64,000 bases of DNA from Thermococcus profundus (GTDB lineage Archaea > Methanobacteriota_B > Thermococci > Thermococcales > Thermococcaceae), in contig NZ_CP014862.1 of the NCBI RefSeq assembly GCF_002214585.1, forward strand, positions 1,550,001 to 1,614,000, read 5' to 3'. A program made the translations under genes and the position numbers. Numbering within the stretch: the stretch's first letter is position 1; every line of letters begins with the position of its first letter. The notes below the pieces were generated by a model that worked only from the letters and a program-made list of their open reading frames with translations, was not told where the DNA came from and made no database searches. This document shows, piece by piece, positions 39,049 to 48,399 of this stretch.

Positions 39049-39611
39049 TCGTCATAATGGACAACGGGGGCCAGTACGTCCACAGGATTTGGAGAACCCT
39101 CCGCTACCTCGGCGTCGAGGCGAAGATAGTCCCGAACACGACGCCGCTTGATGAGATCAGGGCGATGAATCCGAAGGGAATAATATTCTCCGGCGGGCCG
39201 GACATCGAGAAGACCGGCAACTGCTCGGCTATTCTTGAGCACTACGACGAGTTCAACGTTCCAATCCTTGGAATATGTCTCGGCCACCAGCTCATAGCGA
39301 AGCACTTCGGCGGTAAGGTCGGAAGGGGAGACAAGGCAGAATACAGCCTCGTCGAGATTGAAATCATTGACGAGGATGATATCTTCAAGGAGCTTCCAAG
39401 GAAGCTAAAGGTTTGGGAGAGCCACATGGACGAAGTCAAGGAGCTTCCACCGGGCTTCAAGCTTCTCGCTAAGAGCGAGACCTGCCCAGTGGAGGCCATG
39501 AAGCACGAGAGCTTGCCAATCTACGGCGTTCAGTTCCACCCGGAGGTAGCCCACACCGAGCGCGGGGCAGATATCTACCGCAACTTCGCGGAGCTGTGCG
39601 GGGAGCTCTAG
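39045..39611 (+). CDS. guaAA: GMP synthase, glutamine amidotransferase subunit
   Basis: 188 residues, class I amidotransferase. '[20 protein letters not shown]' is the family start; the triad is the Cys in [16 protein letters not shown] and the His and Glu in [15 protein letters not shown]. It releases ammonia from glutamine for the PP-loop subunit encoded 700 bases upstream. In other Thermococcales that I recall the two subunit genes are adjacent; here a toxin-antitoxin pair separates them, and the start codon overlaps the toxin stop, so its expression depends on the transcript through the toxin gene. Confidence 0.96.
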   Translation: MIVIMDNGGQYVHRIWRTLRYLGVEAKIVPNTTPLDEIRAMNPKGIIFSGGPDIEKTGNCSAILEHYDEFNVPILGICLGHQLIAKHFGGKVGRGDKAEYSLVEIEIIDEDDIFKELPRKLKVWESHMDEVKELPPGFKLLAKSETCPVEAMKHESLPIYGVQFHPEVAHTERGADIYRNFAELCGEL

Positions 39612-39693
39612 TCAGCTGGTCCATCTCTCATCATTTTCTCAGAGGGGTTCACTCATCATCGCTCCGGGTAGTCTGGGGATGCACCCACTTAAA

Positions 39694-39727
39694 ATGTAAC
39701 CCCTTTACATCCAAAAACTTTTTAAAG
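39694..39727 (+). promoter_or_regulatory. Inverted repeat and TATA box before a small orphan gene
   Basis: ATGTAA (39694-39699) and TTACAT (39705-39710) are perfect 6-bp inverted repeats with a 5-base spacer. CTTTTTAAAG (39719-39728) follows as TATA box. The repeat is at the place of an upstream activator or BRE-competing repressor site. Confidence 0.45.
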
Positions 39728-39755
39728 TTTTGTTTTTACTTTATTTGGTGATATT

Positions 39756-40031
39756 TTGGGCCACACGATATATTATAAAACCTCCATTGAACGGTGGGAG
39801 ACATTCAGAGAGTTCATTGAGAGAATCTGCAAAGGACTTCATTACAACTTGGAAACATCGGAGAACAGCATGATTATCTTCCCTAACTGCCGGTTCGTTG
39901 AACCCCTCGAGATAGAAAAACGGGGAGAAAGCTTCGCCAAAACCAACAAAATCGAGCCCTTCCATTCAATCTACCTGCTGATACTTCATTCAGCCTGCAC
40001 ATTTGGCTCCGTTGAGATTTGGGAGGACTGA
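39756..40031 (+). CDS. Small conserved-looking protein of unknown function
   Basis: 91 residues. It begins GHTIYYKTSIERWETFREFI and ends SIYLLILHSACTFGSVEIWE. The mixed alpha-beta pattern and well-placed TATA box support a real gene. I recall similar small proteins in Thermococcales but know no function. The start is TTG, with GGTGAT at 39747-39752 close upstream; no ATG is available before residue 39. The last 46 bases overlap the convergent membrane-protein gene. Confidence 0.55.
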   Translation: MGHTIYYKTSIERWETFREFIERICKGLHYNLETSENSMIIFPNCRFVEPLEIEKRGESFAKTNKIEPFHSIYLLILHSACTFGSVEIWED

Positions 40032-40744
40032 TCACCCAGATACACCTCCAGAACGCGGGTTGGAACTGCGCCGCGAAGAACTCTGTCCTCTATCAAGAGC
40101 TTCACGACCCTGCCCGGCTCGGCGTCCGGAACAGCAGGAACCCAGTAATGGCCGGGTTTGATGTTGGCGGCTAGGTCATCGTGGACGAAGACTCTAATGA
40201 CATCGTTTTTAACTTCCACAACGACGCCGTAGGTGTAGTCCCTTCCATAGAGGCGTCTGAAGTACCACCGAAAGAGCAGTACGCCTGCAAGGACAGCAAC
40301 CAGGTATACGTAATAGTAGTAGAAGTTCAGCGCAAATTCTCTCAGGATTATGTACCCCATGAACGACAGAAAGGCCACCACGGAGATCCCGCAGTAGAAA
40401 AAGCGATACGGCTCCGGATCGATAAAAAAGCCCCAGTTTCTCTTTATTGTGTACCTTATGTAGAGGAATTCCACAACAAAGAGAGCAATGAGGTAAACCA
40501 ATTCCCTCAGAAAGAGTGTGACAAGAAGGGAGAGAACTAGGTAAGTTATAAGAATCAGCTGAAGCTTTAGACTGAGAAGCTCGTGCAGCGTTACGTCTCT
40601 CTTAACCAGCTTCCTTAAGACTTTAAAACTGGGTGGTTCTTCGGAAGGTTTTGGAAATAACATGTTCCAAAGTGCCTTTCCAGTCCCAACAACCAGCCTT
40701 TCGGCTCCCTCGCCTATGCTGTACAGCACCTCTTCCAGCACCAT
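39986..40744 (-). CDS. Membrane protein of the DUF2101 type
   Basis: 252 residues. Four hydrophobic segments lie in two hairpins (LILITYLVLSLLVTLFLREL, VYLIALFVVEFLYIRYTI, FYCGISVVAFLSFMGYIIL, YYYVYLVAVLAGVLLFRWYF), between a charged N-terminal part and a C-terminal beta-rich domain (YGVVVEVKNDVIRVFVHDDL, IKPGHYWVPAVPDAEPGRVV). The layout matches what I recall of archaeal DUF2101 proteins. It is the last gene of a minus-strand run that starts with type IV pilin-like proteins and is nine bases behind the adhesin-like gene, so it may belong to the same surface system. Confidence 0.65.
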   Translation of the reverse strand: MVLEEVLYSIGEGAERLVVGTGKALWNMLFPKPSEEPPSFKVLRKLVKRDVTLHELLSLKLQLILITYLVLSLLVTLFLRELVYLIALFVVEFLYIRYTIKRNWGFFIDPEPYRFFYCGISVVAFLSFMGYIILREFALNFYYYYVYLVAVLAGVLLFRWYFRRLYGRDYTYGVVVEVKNDVIRVFVHDDLAANIKPGHYWVPAVPDAEPGRVVKLLIEDRVLRGAVPTRVLEVYLGDQSSQISTEPNVQAE

Positions 40745-40753
40745 GATTTCACC

Positions 40754-43237
40754 TCATCCACAGCTGTATCCATAGAGGAGCTGACACGCTCCCTGGGTTC
40801 CAAGGACTTCCTTGGCAGTAGTTGGATCAAGGAAGAAGGGGATGTTCTCAAGGTTTCCGAGGGATGGTGAGTTGCCGTAGGAGATTCCCCAGACGCGATA
40901 TCCATCTGGGACAACAGCGTGTTTGAAATAGCCAGGAAGGAAGTAATAATCCGCACTGCTTATGTTCTTAAGGGAGAAGCCCAGGGTATTCATGAGGCTA
41001 AAGAGCTTGCTGTCATAAGTGGGGTAGGGTATCATAAAGCTCACAAGGCCGATGGGGTAATAGCCGTTCGGAGGTTTGTAGTTCATCTCGTCCTGCATCT
41101 CCCGAGCGGCGAGTACATACTTGTCATGGTTGCCATGGCTCCCCTCAAGGCGCTCGAAGAAGGACCAGCCGTCTTCAATAGCAAAGTAGCGATCGTCGCG
41201 AAGGCAGTTGAGGAGGGGCTGGAGGTCGTAAACAGCCCCTGCTACAGCTGGTTGGGAAGAGGAAGTTACGGGCTTCTCATCAACCTCTGATGAAGATATA
41301 GAAATGCCACTAAAATACGTTGTATCCTCCAGTTTCTCCCCGTTAACGTCCGGATATTTGCGGATAAAAACAAAATCATATACTCCCTCGTTGCCACTAT
41401 TATCGTTATCGTTTACCAGGTACAAGTATCTTAAGGATGGGGGGTCTATTAATCTGTCATAACTATCATGATTAGCCCGCCCATCAGTGATGTCTACAAA
41501 CTTTGCATCATATATTTTGGTATTGTAATCGTACCATGCGCCAGTATCCCTCATGTATGCTTCATACACATGGTAGTCCGTTGGCTTACCCCCCCTATCG
41601 ACGTTAGCCGTTGTGTAATCACTGCCCCACCAGCTGTCCTCATCCACTACTAATGTGTTCTCCTGATCCTTCGTATCATCCACAAAGCGCACGACCCAAT
41701 AGGCGTTGGGAGACGAATCCGTACTGTCCTCCACTTCAATACCACTGTCCCAATCTTTATTGTTAGAAGACGATGTACCTCTCATTCTGAACCTCACTGC
41801 ATATGAGCCATCATAATTCAAGTCCCGCGTCCGGATGGCCTCTATACTGTTCCCTCCACTAATCGTCAGCTCTCCGTTGCTCTCCGTGGGAGCCTGCTCC
41901 ACCTGCACCCACTTATCGTCCCACACTCCATCCTCAAAGTCATCAAAGAAAACGAAAACTTGATCCCCATCACCTTTTGTTGGTGTTCCATCTCCGAAGT
42001 ATAGAGAGTAGATTTTCCGCCCCCTATTTGGTATGGTGTCCCTTATCCAGATCAGGGCCTTCTTGCTGGCCGGATCCCAGTACTCTATCCAGAAGGGAAC
42101 CGGATTGCAGTTTGAATCGTAAATGGCAATAGCCGCCTCCTTCCTGAACACGTCCGACTCCGAGCTAGTCTGAGTATTAGAGAATAGAGAATCAAGTACC
42201 TGGGCCGTAAAGTCCTTGTCAGCAGATATTAAAAGGGGTATCTGGTAGTCATCTAAGTTGACACCAACTTGATTCTGGACCGTCAGGTTAATCCTGTAAT
42301 CCAAAGAAGAACACCAATTCGAGCCCCCTGTCCCACCCCCTCCGGAACCTCCATTTTCAAATACCATAACGCCAATGTCACTGTTGTTTAAAACAACGGC
42401 GTCCGTCGTTATTCTCACACCGTTTACAGTAAGATTGGTGATGTAGTCATTATCGGAGTCCCAGATGTGGGTGGAGTTGTACTGCAGTTCCGTTCCGAAC
42501 TCACCCACCACAACGCCGCTTCCGCTTCCGGTTCCATTGGCAACGGTTATCGGAGGGTTAAACTCGGGGAAAGCATATTCACAGGCCCTTATGGAGCGGT
42601 GATATCTTCCTCCGGTCATTGCAGAGTAGAAGGGATCCTCAAGCTCCCTTATGTCCACGGTGGAGTAGACGTAGTCCCCCGTTGAAGGGATGGAGCCCTT
42701 GTAAACAACCATGCCGGAGGTATCTTCTATAGTCACATTGGGTATCCTGGCTTTGATAACTATTGTGAATGCATCAAGGGGAGCCACAGTGATCTCGGTC
42801 TCGGAAGCAAGCTCGTCCACGGAGGGGGCAATTGTGTAACCCTGTTTTTTCAGGATTTTCGTTACGTTGGAGAGCCATACCCTAAGGGTCTGCTTTGCCA
42901 TGACCCTTTCAGTATCGTACCCGCTAGTGGCACTGGAGTGCCCTTCGCGGATCAGATCTACTATAGTCTCGTTTGCCATCTTTTGTGTAATGAAATTTCC
43001 CGTCGTGGAGACGTAGTCGACGACGGCCACCACAGCCCTCTTTCCAGAAAGCTCCATTGCCTTCTGGAACTCAAGGTTCAGGAAGGTTACAACATCATAC
43101 GTCCTCTCGACCTGAGCCCTCTCACTCTGGGACTGGACTATAAGGGATGAAACATCCTCGTAAGTCGCCAAGAGGAGCAGGAGCGGAACTATGAGAACTA
43201 TAACAGAGGAGTTCAGGAGAAAGCCCCTACGCTTCAT
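40754..43237 (-). CDS. Very large pilin-like surface protein with inserted DUF2341/LamG-like region
   Basis: 827 residues. The N-terminus is 'MKRRGFLLNSSVIVLIVPLL', a class III-like signal with a hydrophobic helix after KRRG. Residues about 1-220 and 675-827 look like one protein split by an insert. The insert has a glycine-rich linker (GGSGGGGTGG), a DUF2341 domain (DYRINLTVQNQVGVNLDDYQ, FWIEYWDPASKKALIWIRDT) and a concanavalin-like domain starting FFDDFEDGVWDDKW. DUF2341 proteins are typical surface or adhesin proteins. The insert is visibly A+T-richer. Start ATG overlaps the upstream stop by one base. Probable tip or adhesin subunit of a type IV-like pilus. Confidence 0.72.
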   Translation of the reverse strand: MKRRGFLLNSSVIVLIVPLLLLLATYEDVSSLIVQSQSERAQVERTYDVVTFLNLEFQKAMELSGKRAVVAVVDYVSTTGNFITQKMANETIVDLIREGHSSATSGYDTERVMAKQTLRVWLSNVTKILKKQGYTIAPSVDELASETEITVAPLDAFTIVIKARIPNVTIEDTSGMVVYKGSIPSTGDYVYSTVDIRELEDPFYSAMTGGRYHRSIRACEYAFPEFNPPITVANGTGSGSGVVVGEFGTELQYNSTHIWDSDNDYITNLTVNGVRITTDAVVLNNSDIGVMVFENGGSGGGGTGGSNWCSSLDYRINLTVQNQVGVNLDDYQIPLLISADKDFTAQVLDSLFSNTQTSSESDVFRKEAAIAIYDSNCNPVPFWIEYWDPASKKALIWIRDTIPNRGRKIYSLYFGDGTPTKGDGDQVFVFFDDFEDGVWDDKWVQVEQAPTESNGELTISGGNSIEAIRTRDLNYDGSYAVRFRMRGTSSSNNKDWDSGIEVEDSTDSSPNAYWVVRFVDDTKDQENTLVVDEDSWWGSDYTTANVDRGGKPTDYHVYEAYMRDTGAWYDYNTKIYDAKFVDITDGRANHDSYDRLIDPPSLRYLYLVNDNDNSGNEGVYDFVFIRKYPDVNGEKLEDTTYFSGISISSSEVDEKPVTSSSQPAVAGAVYDLQPLLNCLRDDRYFAIEDGWSFFERLEGSHGNHDKYVLAAREMQDEMNYKPPNGYYPIGLVSFMIPYPTYDSKLFSLMNTLGFSLKNISSADYYFLPGYFKHAVVPDGYRVWGISYGNSPSLGNLENIPFFLDPTTAKEVLGTQGACQLLYGYSCG

Positions 43238-45342
43238 CAGTCCTCCCTCCATACGCGGAGTGTTATTTGGATAGGCTGGAAGAGGCCGGGAATGTTGCCC
43301 ATTGAAGCGAAGTCAATGTTCACACTCTTCGGAAGCTCTATGAGGATGGGAGAAGTCAATGTACCATTCCCCCCAAGGTTGTTGAAAAGGCGGATTATAG
43401 CGTCATCCACCGCGTATTTGGTTCTGTTCTGGAGAAGCTCGTCTGTGGTAACATCACAGTAAGGCTCATCGCCAGCTAGTATATGATGCGGATTTGAATC
43501 TCCCTGCCAGTAGTAGGTTATGTTATACCCCTTACAACCTGGATGAATGAAGTAGGGGAAGACGTCGCCGTAGCCTGCGTAGGCCTGTATCGCGTAAGTA
43601 AGCTCACCGTTCCCGTTCCTGGGTTCTAAGTAATAACCATTCCCTAAGCTAACGCTGATGATATTAGTCCCTTCGGCAATCGCATTCTTGAGGGGCTGGT
43701 AGTACGCATCATAGGTATCCTTTGTATAACCAATCCTAGCAAGGGCGTAAATGAATGGACTGGGCCCTGTCCCATCTGATTCATAATCATGAATGTAAGT
43801 GGGGGATATAACGTCATTGTCTACTGTTATCCTTTGGTACGGATTGGATCCAGTGTAATACAACCACGGAAACTGGAATGTAACCCAAAGGGGAATAACT
43901 CCAGAGGGAACGTCAAACGAAACCGAAAAGCTTTGGGTAAATCCCTGATCTGGAAGTGCAATGGGCTCGGTGATATCAACCGTGTACTGTGAAAGAACTA
44001 TCGGCACTGAATAATCGGCCTCAATGAATGACTGCTCCCCTATGAGATGGATTTTGGGGGAGTAGTCGGTATCCTCATCTCCAACAGTCGCAATAACGGT
44101 GGTATACCTGCTGGAAATCTGCTTGTAATTGTAACCATGAGCTGATAGGGTTGATGATATCGTGGAGTTGTCCCAATAGCAGGTTTTTATTGCCGTATCA
44201 TGATCATAAGTGCATGACGTAGGGTCAACCGGGATGGACCTATCAAACAAAAAGCTCAGCTGAATAGGATCATCCTCACTTACGTTTCCGGCTGAAATCT
44301 GAATGTTGAGTGAATGGAGATCCCCAGGCACGAAGAAGTATTTCCATGCGGTTATCCCGTAGCTTGCGGATACATCCTCCCAGTAGAACCTGCGGGGGAA
44401 CTTCAGTGTCGACGGTACGGAAGTAGTGTACCTTATCCTGATATACTGGGCGCCATCTTCTCCTCCATCGTATCCGCTTTTATACACCCTTACCTCGAAG
44501 ACGTTTCTCTGGCCGGGAACAAAATACGTCTTTAATGCACTCTCAACACCTGACTGATCACTCACCATCAGATTGTTATGAACGTTCCCGCTCCATATCC
44601 AGTGCCCGTTTAGGTAAACATCATAATGAGAGTCTACCCAAGCTGGCTCCAAAAACCATTCTATTTCCTCTACGTTGGCATCTGAGGGGAGTGCATTGGC
44701 GGGCACTATATACCTAACCGTGACGGGATAATCGCTGTTGGGGGTGCTGGCATATACGTATCCCCCTCTGATTGTATAGGTATTTTCCTTGCTCCCAATC
44801 TTCGTCAGATACGCCCTTGCCATGTAGCCCCTCGGCGTCTGGTTATAGGCGTAGCCGCTCATCACGAGGGTGGCAGGGGAAACATCTGGGGCCTTCGAGT
44901 AGTTGCCGCCGACTCTCCTCAGATAGGGACTTGTGTAGTCGTTGATGAGCATCTCATAGTTGTAGCCGGAAAGAGTCTGATTGAGAATATAGCCGAGTAT
45001 CACCTCCGCTTTGTGACGGAGATCCTTCTTCGGGTAGATGGGCTCCGTCGCCCAGTACGTCGCCACTATATCTAGAGGGTTCATGTTGGGATCAACGAGA
45101 TCCAGATCGAGGGTTCCATCCTTCTCCCACTGTTCAACGACATCCCCAGGAACTATCTGGTTTAGGGGGACGGTTCTCAGCATCATTAAAGTATCCTGGG
45201 CAACGTACTTCGACTGCGACCTGAGGTAAGTGGAGTAAACTTGATTCTCAGAGGTTATGGCAGCTATGCTGGTCACAAACAATGTTACCAGCAGGAGGGC
45301 AAGCATCGCATCCAGTGTGAACACAAAGCCCCTCCTCTTCAT
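43237..45342 (-). CDS. Large class III signal-peptide protein, pilin-like (701 residues)
   Basis: The N-terminus MKRRGFVFTLDAMLALLLVT shows the type III prepilin pattern: short basic leader, KRRG cleavage region, Asp at +5 and a hydrophobic helix. The rest is a large beta-rich extracellular region with many N-glycosylation-like NxS/T sites, no domain that I can name, and an aromatic-rich middle. It overlaps both neighbours by one to four bases, so it is translated with them. Length is far beyond that of ordinary pilins (100-200 residues), so this is likely a minor or specialised subunit. A+T content seems higher than in the housekeeping genes. Confidence 0.65.
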   Translation of the reverse strand: MKRRGFVFTLDAMLALLLVTLFVTSIAAITSENQVYSTYLRSQSKYVAQDTLMMLRTVPLNQIVPGDVVEQWEKDGTLDLDLVDPNMNPLDIVATYWATEPIYPKKDLRHKAEVILGYILNQTLSGYNYEMLINDYTSPYLRRVGGNYSKAPDVSPATLVMSGYAYNQTPRGYMARAYLTKIGSKENTYTIRGGYVYASTPNSDYPVTVRYIVPANALPSDANVEEIEWFLEPAWVDSHYDVYLNGHWIWSGNVHNNLMVSDQSGVESALKTYFVPGQRNVFEVRVYKSGYDGGEDGAQYIRIRYTTSVPSTLKFPRRFYWEDVSASYGITAWKYFFVPGDLHSLNIQISAGNVSEDDPIQLSFLFDRSIPVDPTSCTYDHDTAIKTCYWDNSTISSTLSAHGYNYKQISSRYTTVIATVGDEDTDYSPKIHLIGEQSFIEADYSVPIVLSQYTVDITEPIALPDQGFTQSFSVSFDVPSGVIPLWVTFQFPWLYYTGSNPYQRITVDNDVISPTYIHDYESDGTGPSPFIYALARIGYTKDTYDAYYQPLKNAIAEGTNIISVSLGNGYYLEPRNGNGELTYAIQAYAGYGDVFPYFIHPGCKGYNITYYWQGDSNPHHILAGDEPYCDVTTDELLQNRTKYAVDDAIIRLFNNLGGNGTLTSPILIELPKSVNIDFASMGNIPGLFQPIQITLRVWRED

Positions 45343-46781
45343 GAGTCATCCCACACCCAGAGCTTTATTATGGCCGCGTCCAGCTTTGGTCCCAATGCCC
45401 ATTTAAGATCGGGCACTAGTTCAATCCCCACAGAACTCCTGTCCCATCCGTTTAGGGAATAAAGCCACACTCCAACCGTATCGCCGATTTTAGGATCTCC
45501 TAGAATTTTATTAAGCGGAATAGAGACGGATGTAACGTTACCGGAGTAATAAGCGGTCTTGTTGTCGTATACGAGCACCGCTTTAACGTCCTCCCCGCTG
45601 GCCTCTTTGTAAACCATTAGCCCCCTCTCCGCCGCTCCAGATATCACAACGAATGACACGTTACCTGGGACGTCCGGAACTGAAACCTTCAGATAAGCAC
45701 CCGCAGGAGGAGAATTCCTTAGGGCGCCATAGATCATGGGGATACTCTGTGATGGGGGGGCTGAAAGGTTGTACTCAAACCTTTCAACTGTGACTATCCT
45801 TCTTTCGACCTCTACCCAGGGGGAGCGGTTCATAGAAGCATTTATCACGCTTTGATCCGCTATCACGGTCCTATTTATGACGGCAAAAACATAAGTTGGT
45901 TCCCCAAGGGATTCAAACACCGGAGCAGAGGTGTAGTTTCCTGTCAGCTTGGGAACACCGCTATCTGCAGCAAAAACTGTTACGACAACGTTTCCTTTTC
46001 CAGAGAATTTGAATGTGTAGGGACAGCTTCCACCCCCAAAGTTGATCTGGAAGTTGCTAACCTCTGGACCGGTTATATAAATATCAACAAGAGCCCCGCT
46101 CGGAATTGTGTATGTCTCAGTATACTGGCCTCTAGTGGCTGTGAGAGTAACATCCTCCGCCAGAATAAACTTTACCCTATCCCCATCCTGGAGGACAATG
46201 TTGTTCCCAGTTTTTAGAGAACATATGTCTTCGTTGATGTATGAACTTCCCCCACGGATTATTTCAACGTAGCTTACTGTAAATGGATTGTTCCCGTTTC
46301 CGCTGGATATCTCAAAGTTTATCCCCGGAGGGTTTCCTTTGGGATTTGAAAATGTCACATTATCAATATACACCCTAGGGAACCTTCCCTCAATTCCCAC
46401 GTTGTACCTTGAGACGAACGTTTCAACCATGAAATCCTTATCATTGGAAAGGTTGGCAAGTTTTCCCGCCAGTTCAGTTACCGAAGAATTGAGCGCCATA
46501 AGCTTCCTGTAGTTGAGAGCGTAGATTTTATCCGAGCTCCTTAACCCCACAGTCTCAACACTACCCGGATCGTTCTCCCAGTCCTCGGGCTCCCCCGGGC
46601 TCTTCGTTAAAACGTCAAGCATGTTCTCGGCTATGTTGGCACGCTCGTACCAGCCGAGCATCGAGGTTATCTCACCCTTGAGCGCCGCGGACGTGTTCAA
46701 GACCGCGGCAAAGACGAATATCATGACTATCAAAGAGAGCATCGCATCTAGCGACAAAAGCTGCCCGCGTCTCGCCTTCAT
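45339..46781 (-). CDS. Large class III signal-peptide protein, pilin-like (480 residues)
   Basis: N-terminus MKARRGQLLSLDAMLSLIVM: basic leader, RRG then Q as +1, Asp at +5 and a hydrophobic helix of about 20 residues, as in archaeal prepilins cut by PibD/EppA. The outer part is beta-rich with repeated N-x-S/T sites (NLSND, NVTFS, NASMN, NRTV). No catalytic domain is seen. It overlaps both neighbours by four bases. It is the third in size order of this operon and shares its leader type with the five others. Confidence 0.68.
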   Translation of the reverse strand: MKARRGQLLSLDAMLSLIVMIFVFAAVLNTSAALKGEITSMLGWYERANIAENMLDVLTKSPGEPEDWENDPGSVETVGLRSSDKIYALNYRKLMALNSSVTELAGKLANLSNDKDFMVETFVSRYNVGIEGRFPRVYIDNVTFSNPKGNPPGINFEISSGNGNNPFTVSYVEIIRGGSSYINEDICSLKTGNNIVLQDGDRVKFILAEDVTLTATRGQYTETYTIPSGALVDIYITGPEVSNFQINFGGGSCPYTFKFSGKGNVVVTVFAADSGVPKLTGNYTSAPVFESLGEPTYVFAVINRTVIADQSVINASMNRSPWVEVERRIVTVERFEYNLSAPPSQSIPMIYGALRNSPPAGAYLKVSVPDVPGNVSFVVISGAAERGLMVYKEASGEDVKAVLVYDNKTAYYSGNVTSVSIPLNKILGDPKIGDTVGVWLYSLNGWDRSSVGIELVPDLKWALGPKLDAAIIKLWVWDDS

Positions 46782-47260
46782 CCTCTCACCGCCTCAACGG
46801 TTATGCTCACGCTCTTCTTTCCATAATGAAGATTCCCACCGGACTCGGAGAATCCTCCCCTCACCTTCAAGGTCTCGGTTATGAAGTTCTCGACAGCGTC
46901 CTTCACATCAGACGAGGAAACCGCATTGGAGTGATAAACAACGACGACCTTGAGGGATACCTGAGTGTCTGTGGACGACGTTATTCCCACCCCAGAAACC
47001 TGACACTGGAGACTGCTGTAGTTGGCGGCCTCGATAATGCCGTTCAGGGGGGCGTTGACGTTGTCCTCAATGACGACCCCTGTGTTGAGGTACGTGCAGG
47101 CATTGTCGGCGGCGTTCCTTACATGCATCAGGATTGCCGTGTCGGTGTCTCCGTTAAGGTATTCCGGGACAATGAGGACTAGGGCGGTGAAGATGACGCC
47201 CATCAGGAAGAGCACCTCAAGGGCAGTCTGACCCCGTCCTTTACTTCTTGAGTTCAACAT
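46778..47260 (-). CDS. Type IV pilin-like protein with canonical class III signal
   Basis: 160 residues. KGRGQTALEVLFLMGVIFTA is a textbook archaeal prepilin site: cleavage after G, Q at +1 and E at +5, then a hydrophobic helix. The outer domain has two cysteines (NACTYLN, SLQCQVSG) that may form a disulphide, and beta strands such as QVSLKVVVVYHSN. It is small enough to be a structural pilin. It overlaps the upstream gene by 20 bases and the downstream one by four. Confidence 0.78.
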   Translation of the reverse strand: MLNSRSKGRGQTALEVLFLMGVIFTALVLIVPEYLNGDTDTAILMHVRNAADNACTYLNTGVVIEDNVNAPLNGIIEAANYSSLQCQVSGVGITSSTDTQVSLKVVVVYHSNAVSSSDVKDAVENFITETLKVRGGFSESGGNLHYGKKSVSITVEAVRG

Positions 47261-47678
47261 TTATCCGCCCCCCGGATTCCCCGGCCGTCACGTTGAAGGT
47301 GGAATCACCCGGGCCGAGGGTTACCGAACTCGTTGAGTGAATAGGGACCGGAAGCCTCTGGTAGACCCTGAGGGTTTTACCCCCTACAGCCGCAACCACC
47401 TCAACCCTTCCAGAGGTGGAGTTTAGAGTCACGTTGATGCTCTCCCCACTCTCAAGCTTGAGGGGAACCCGTTTCACCACGGTGTAACCCGGCCCTATAG
47501 AGTAGACCTTGGCCACGGTGTCCCTCAGGTCAACTGCGAACACCTTAAGCTTCGCGGCAGTATCGAACGTCTCGGCGTTGGCCCTCTCACCGGAGGCAAC
47601 TGAGATTATCCCAGTGACCGTTATGAGTATAAGGACGAACGCTATCATGAAATCAAAGGTTATCTGACCCCTTCTCAT
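47241..47678 (-). CDS. Type IV pilin-like protein
   Basis: 145 residues. MRRGQITFDFMIAFVLILIT is a short class III signal with G/Q cleavage, Asp at +5 and a long hydrophobic helix. The outer domain is a beta sandwich with a glycine-rich end (NVTAGESGGRINVELKK). ATG 47678 follows GGTGAGTG; a GTG nine bases upstream would add three residues and overlap the preceding gene. It is tightly packed in the operon. Confidence 0.75.
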   Translation of the reverse strand: MRRGQITFDFMIAFVLILITVTGIISVASGERANAETFDTAAKLKVFAVDLRDTVAKVYSIGPGYTVVKRVPLKLESGESINVTLNSTSGRVEVVAAVGGKTLRVYQRLPVPIHSTSSVTLGPGDSTFNVTAGESGGRINVELKK

Positions 47679-47679
47679 G

Positions 47680-48312
47680 TCACTCACCGGGGCTGATGTT
47701 TATCCTCAGCTCGCCCTTGGCAGAATTGAAGGTCCAGCTGTCGGGGCTGTCAGGGTTCCATTCAACTACTATCTTCAGTGTCACAGGGAGGTTTGTGGGA
47801 TCTATCTCCAGACCGTAAACAGTGCTTGAACCAAGGGAGACGCTCCCTCTGGGCGACCATACTGACTGGTTGCCGTAAAGAATGGCCTGATACATCGATC
47901 TGCTCCACAGCACGTTCTTGTCTCCCCCACTGAGGACAAGGTTAAAACCTGTGCCTGTGACCGTTATATAAGTCCCGTTGCCAGAGGGCCCTCCCGGAAG
48001 CTGTCCATAGGTTATGAACACCTTCGGATTCTTAACGTTCCATACCTTCTCCAAGTACGCGGGATCTCTCAAATACGACAGCCTGATGTACGTGGTTGCC
48101 TTTGACCCAGGGCCCTGCGAGTAGACCTGATTTATTGTGTTTGAGATTGCATTGGCCAGGTTCTTCTCCTCCAGTGCGATTTGAACCCTTAGGGTATCAG
48201 CCGAGACTGTCCCCTGATCAAACGTTGTGTTTTTCACAGAGTAGACTAGCAGGACGAGCATTAACGCGAAGACGAACATGAATTCCAGGGAGACCTGACC
48301 CCTCTTTCCCAT
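47680..48312 (-). CDS. Type IV pilin-like protein, first of the operon
   Basis: 210 residues. MGKRGQVSLEFMFVFALMLV is a canonical class III signal (G/Q, E at +5). The outer domain is beta-rich with GTYITVTGTGFNLVLSG and VTLKIVVEWNPDSPDSW. ATG 48312 is chosen; it follows GTGAGG and the frame upstream lacks family-like residues. A minus-strand TATA box GTTAAATAG (48347-48355) lies 35 bases upstream, so the six pilin-like genes have their own promoter, distinct from the CetZ genes before them. Confidence 0.75.
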   Translation of the reverse strand: MGKRGQVSLEFMFVFALMLVLLVYSVKNTTFDQGTVSADTLRVQIALEEKNLANAISNTINQVYSQGPGSKATTYIRLSYLRDPAYLEKVWNVKNPKVFITYGQLPGGPSGNGTYITVTGTGFNLVLSGGDKNVLWSRSMYQAILYGNQSVWSPRGSVSLGSSTVYGLEIDPTNLPVTLKIVVEWNPDSPDSWTFNSAKGELRINISPGE

Positions 48313-48344
48313 AAGCCTCACTCTATCTCTGGCTATATTCCCAG

Positions 48345-48357
48345 ACCTATTTAACAC
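48345..48357 (-). promoter_or_regulatory. TATA box of the pilin-like operon
   Basis: Minus-strand GTGTTAAATAGGT with GGAAAGGTAA before it, about 35 bases before the ATG at 48312. Confidence 0.55.
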
Positions 48358-48399
48358 TTACCTTTCCAGAGAACCCTCCGATCTCCATAGGCGTCCAGA

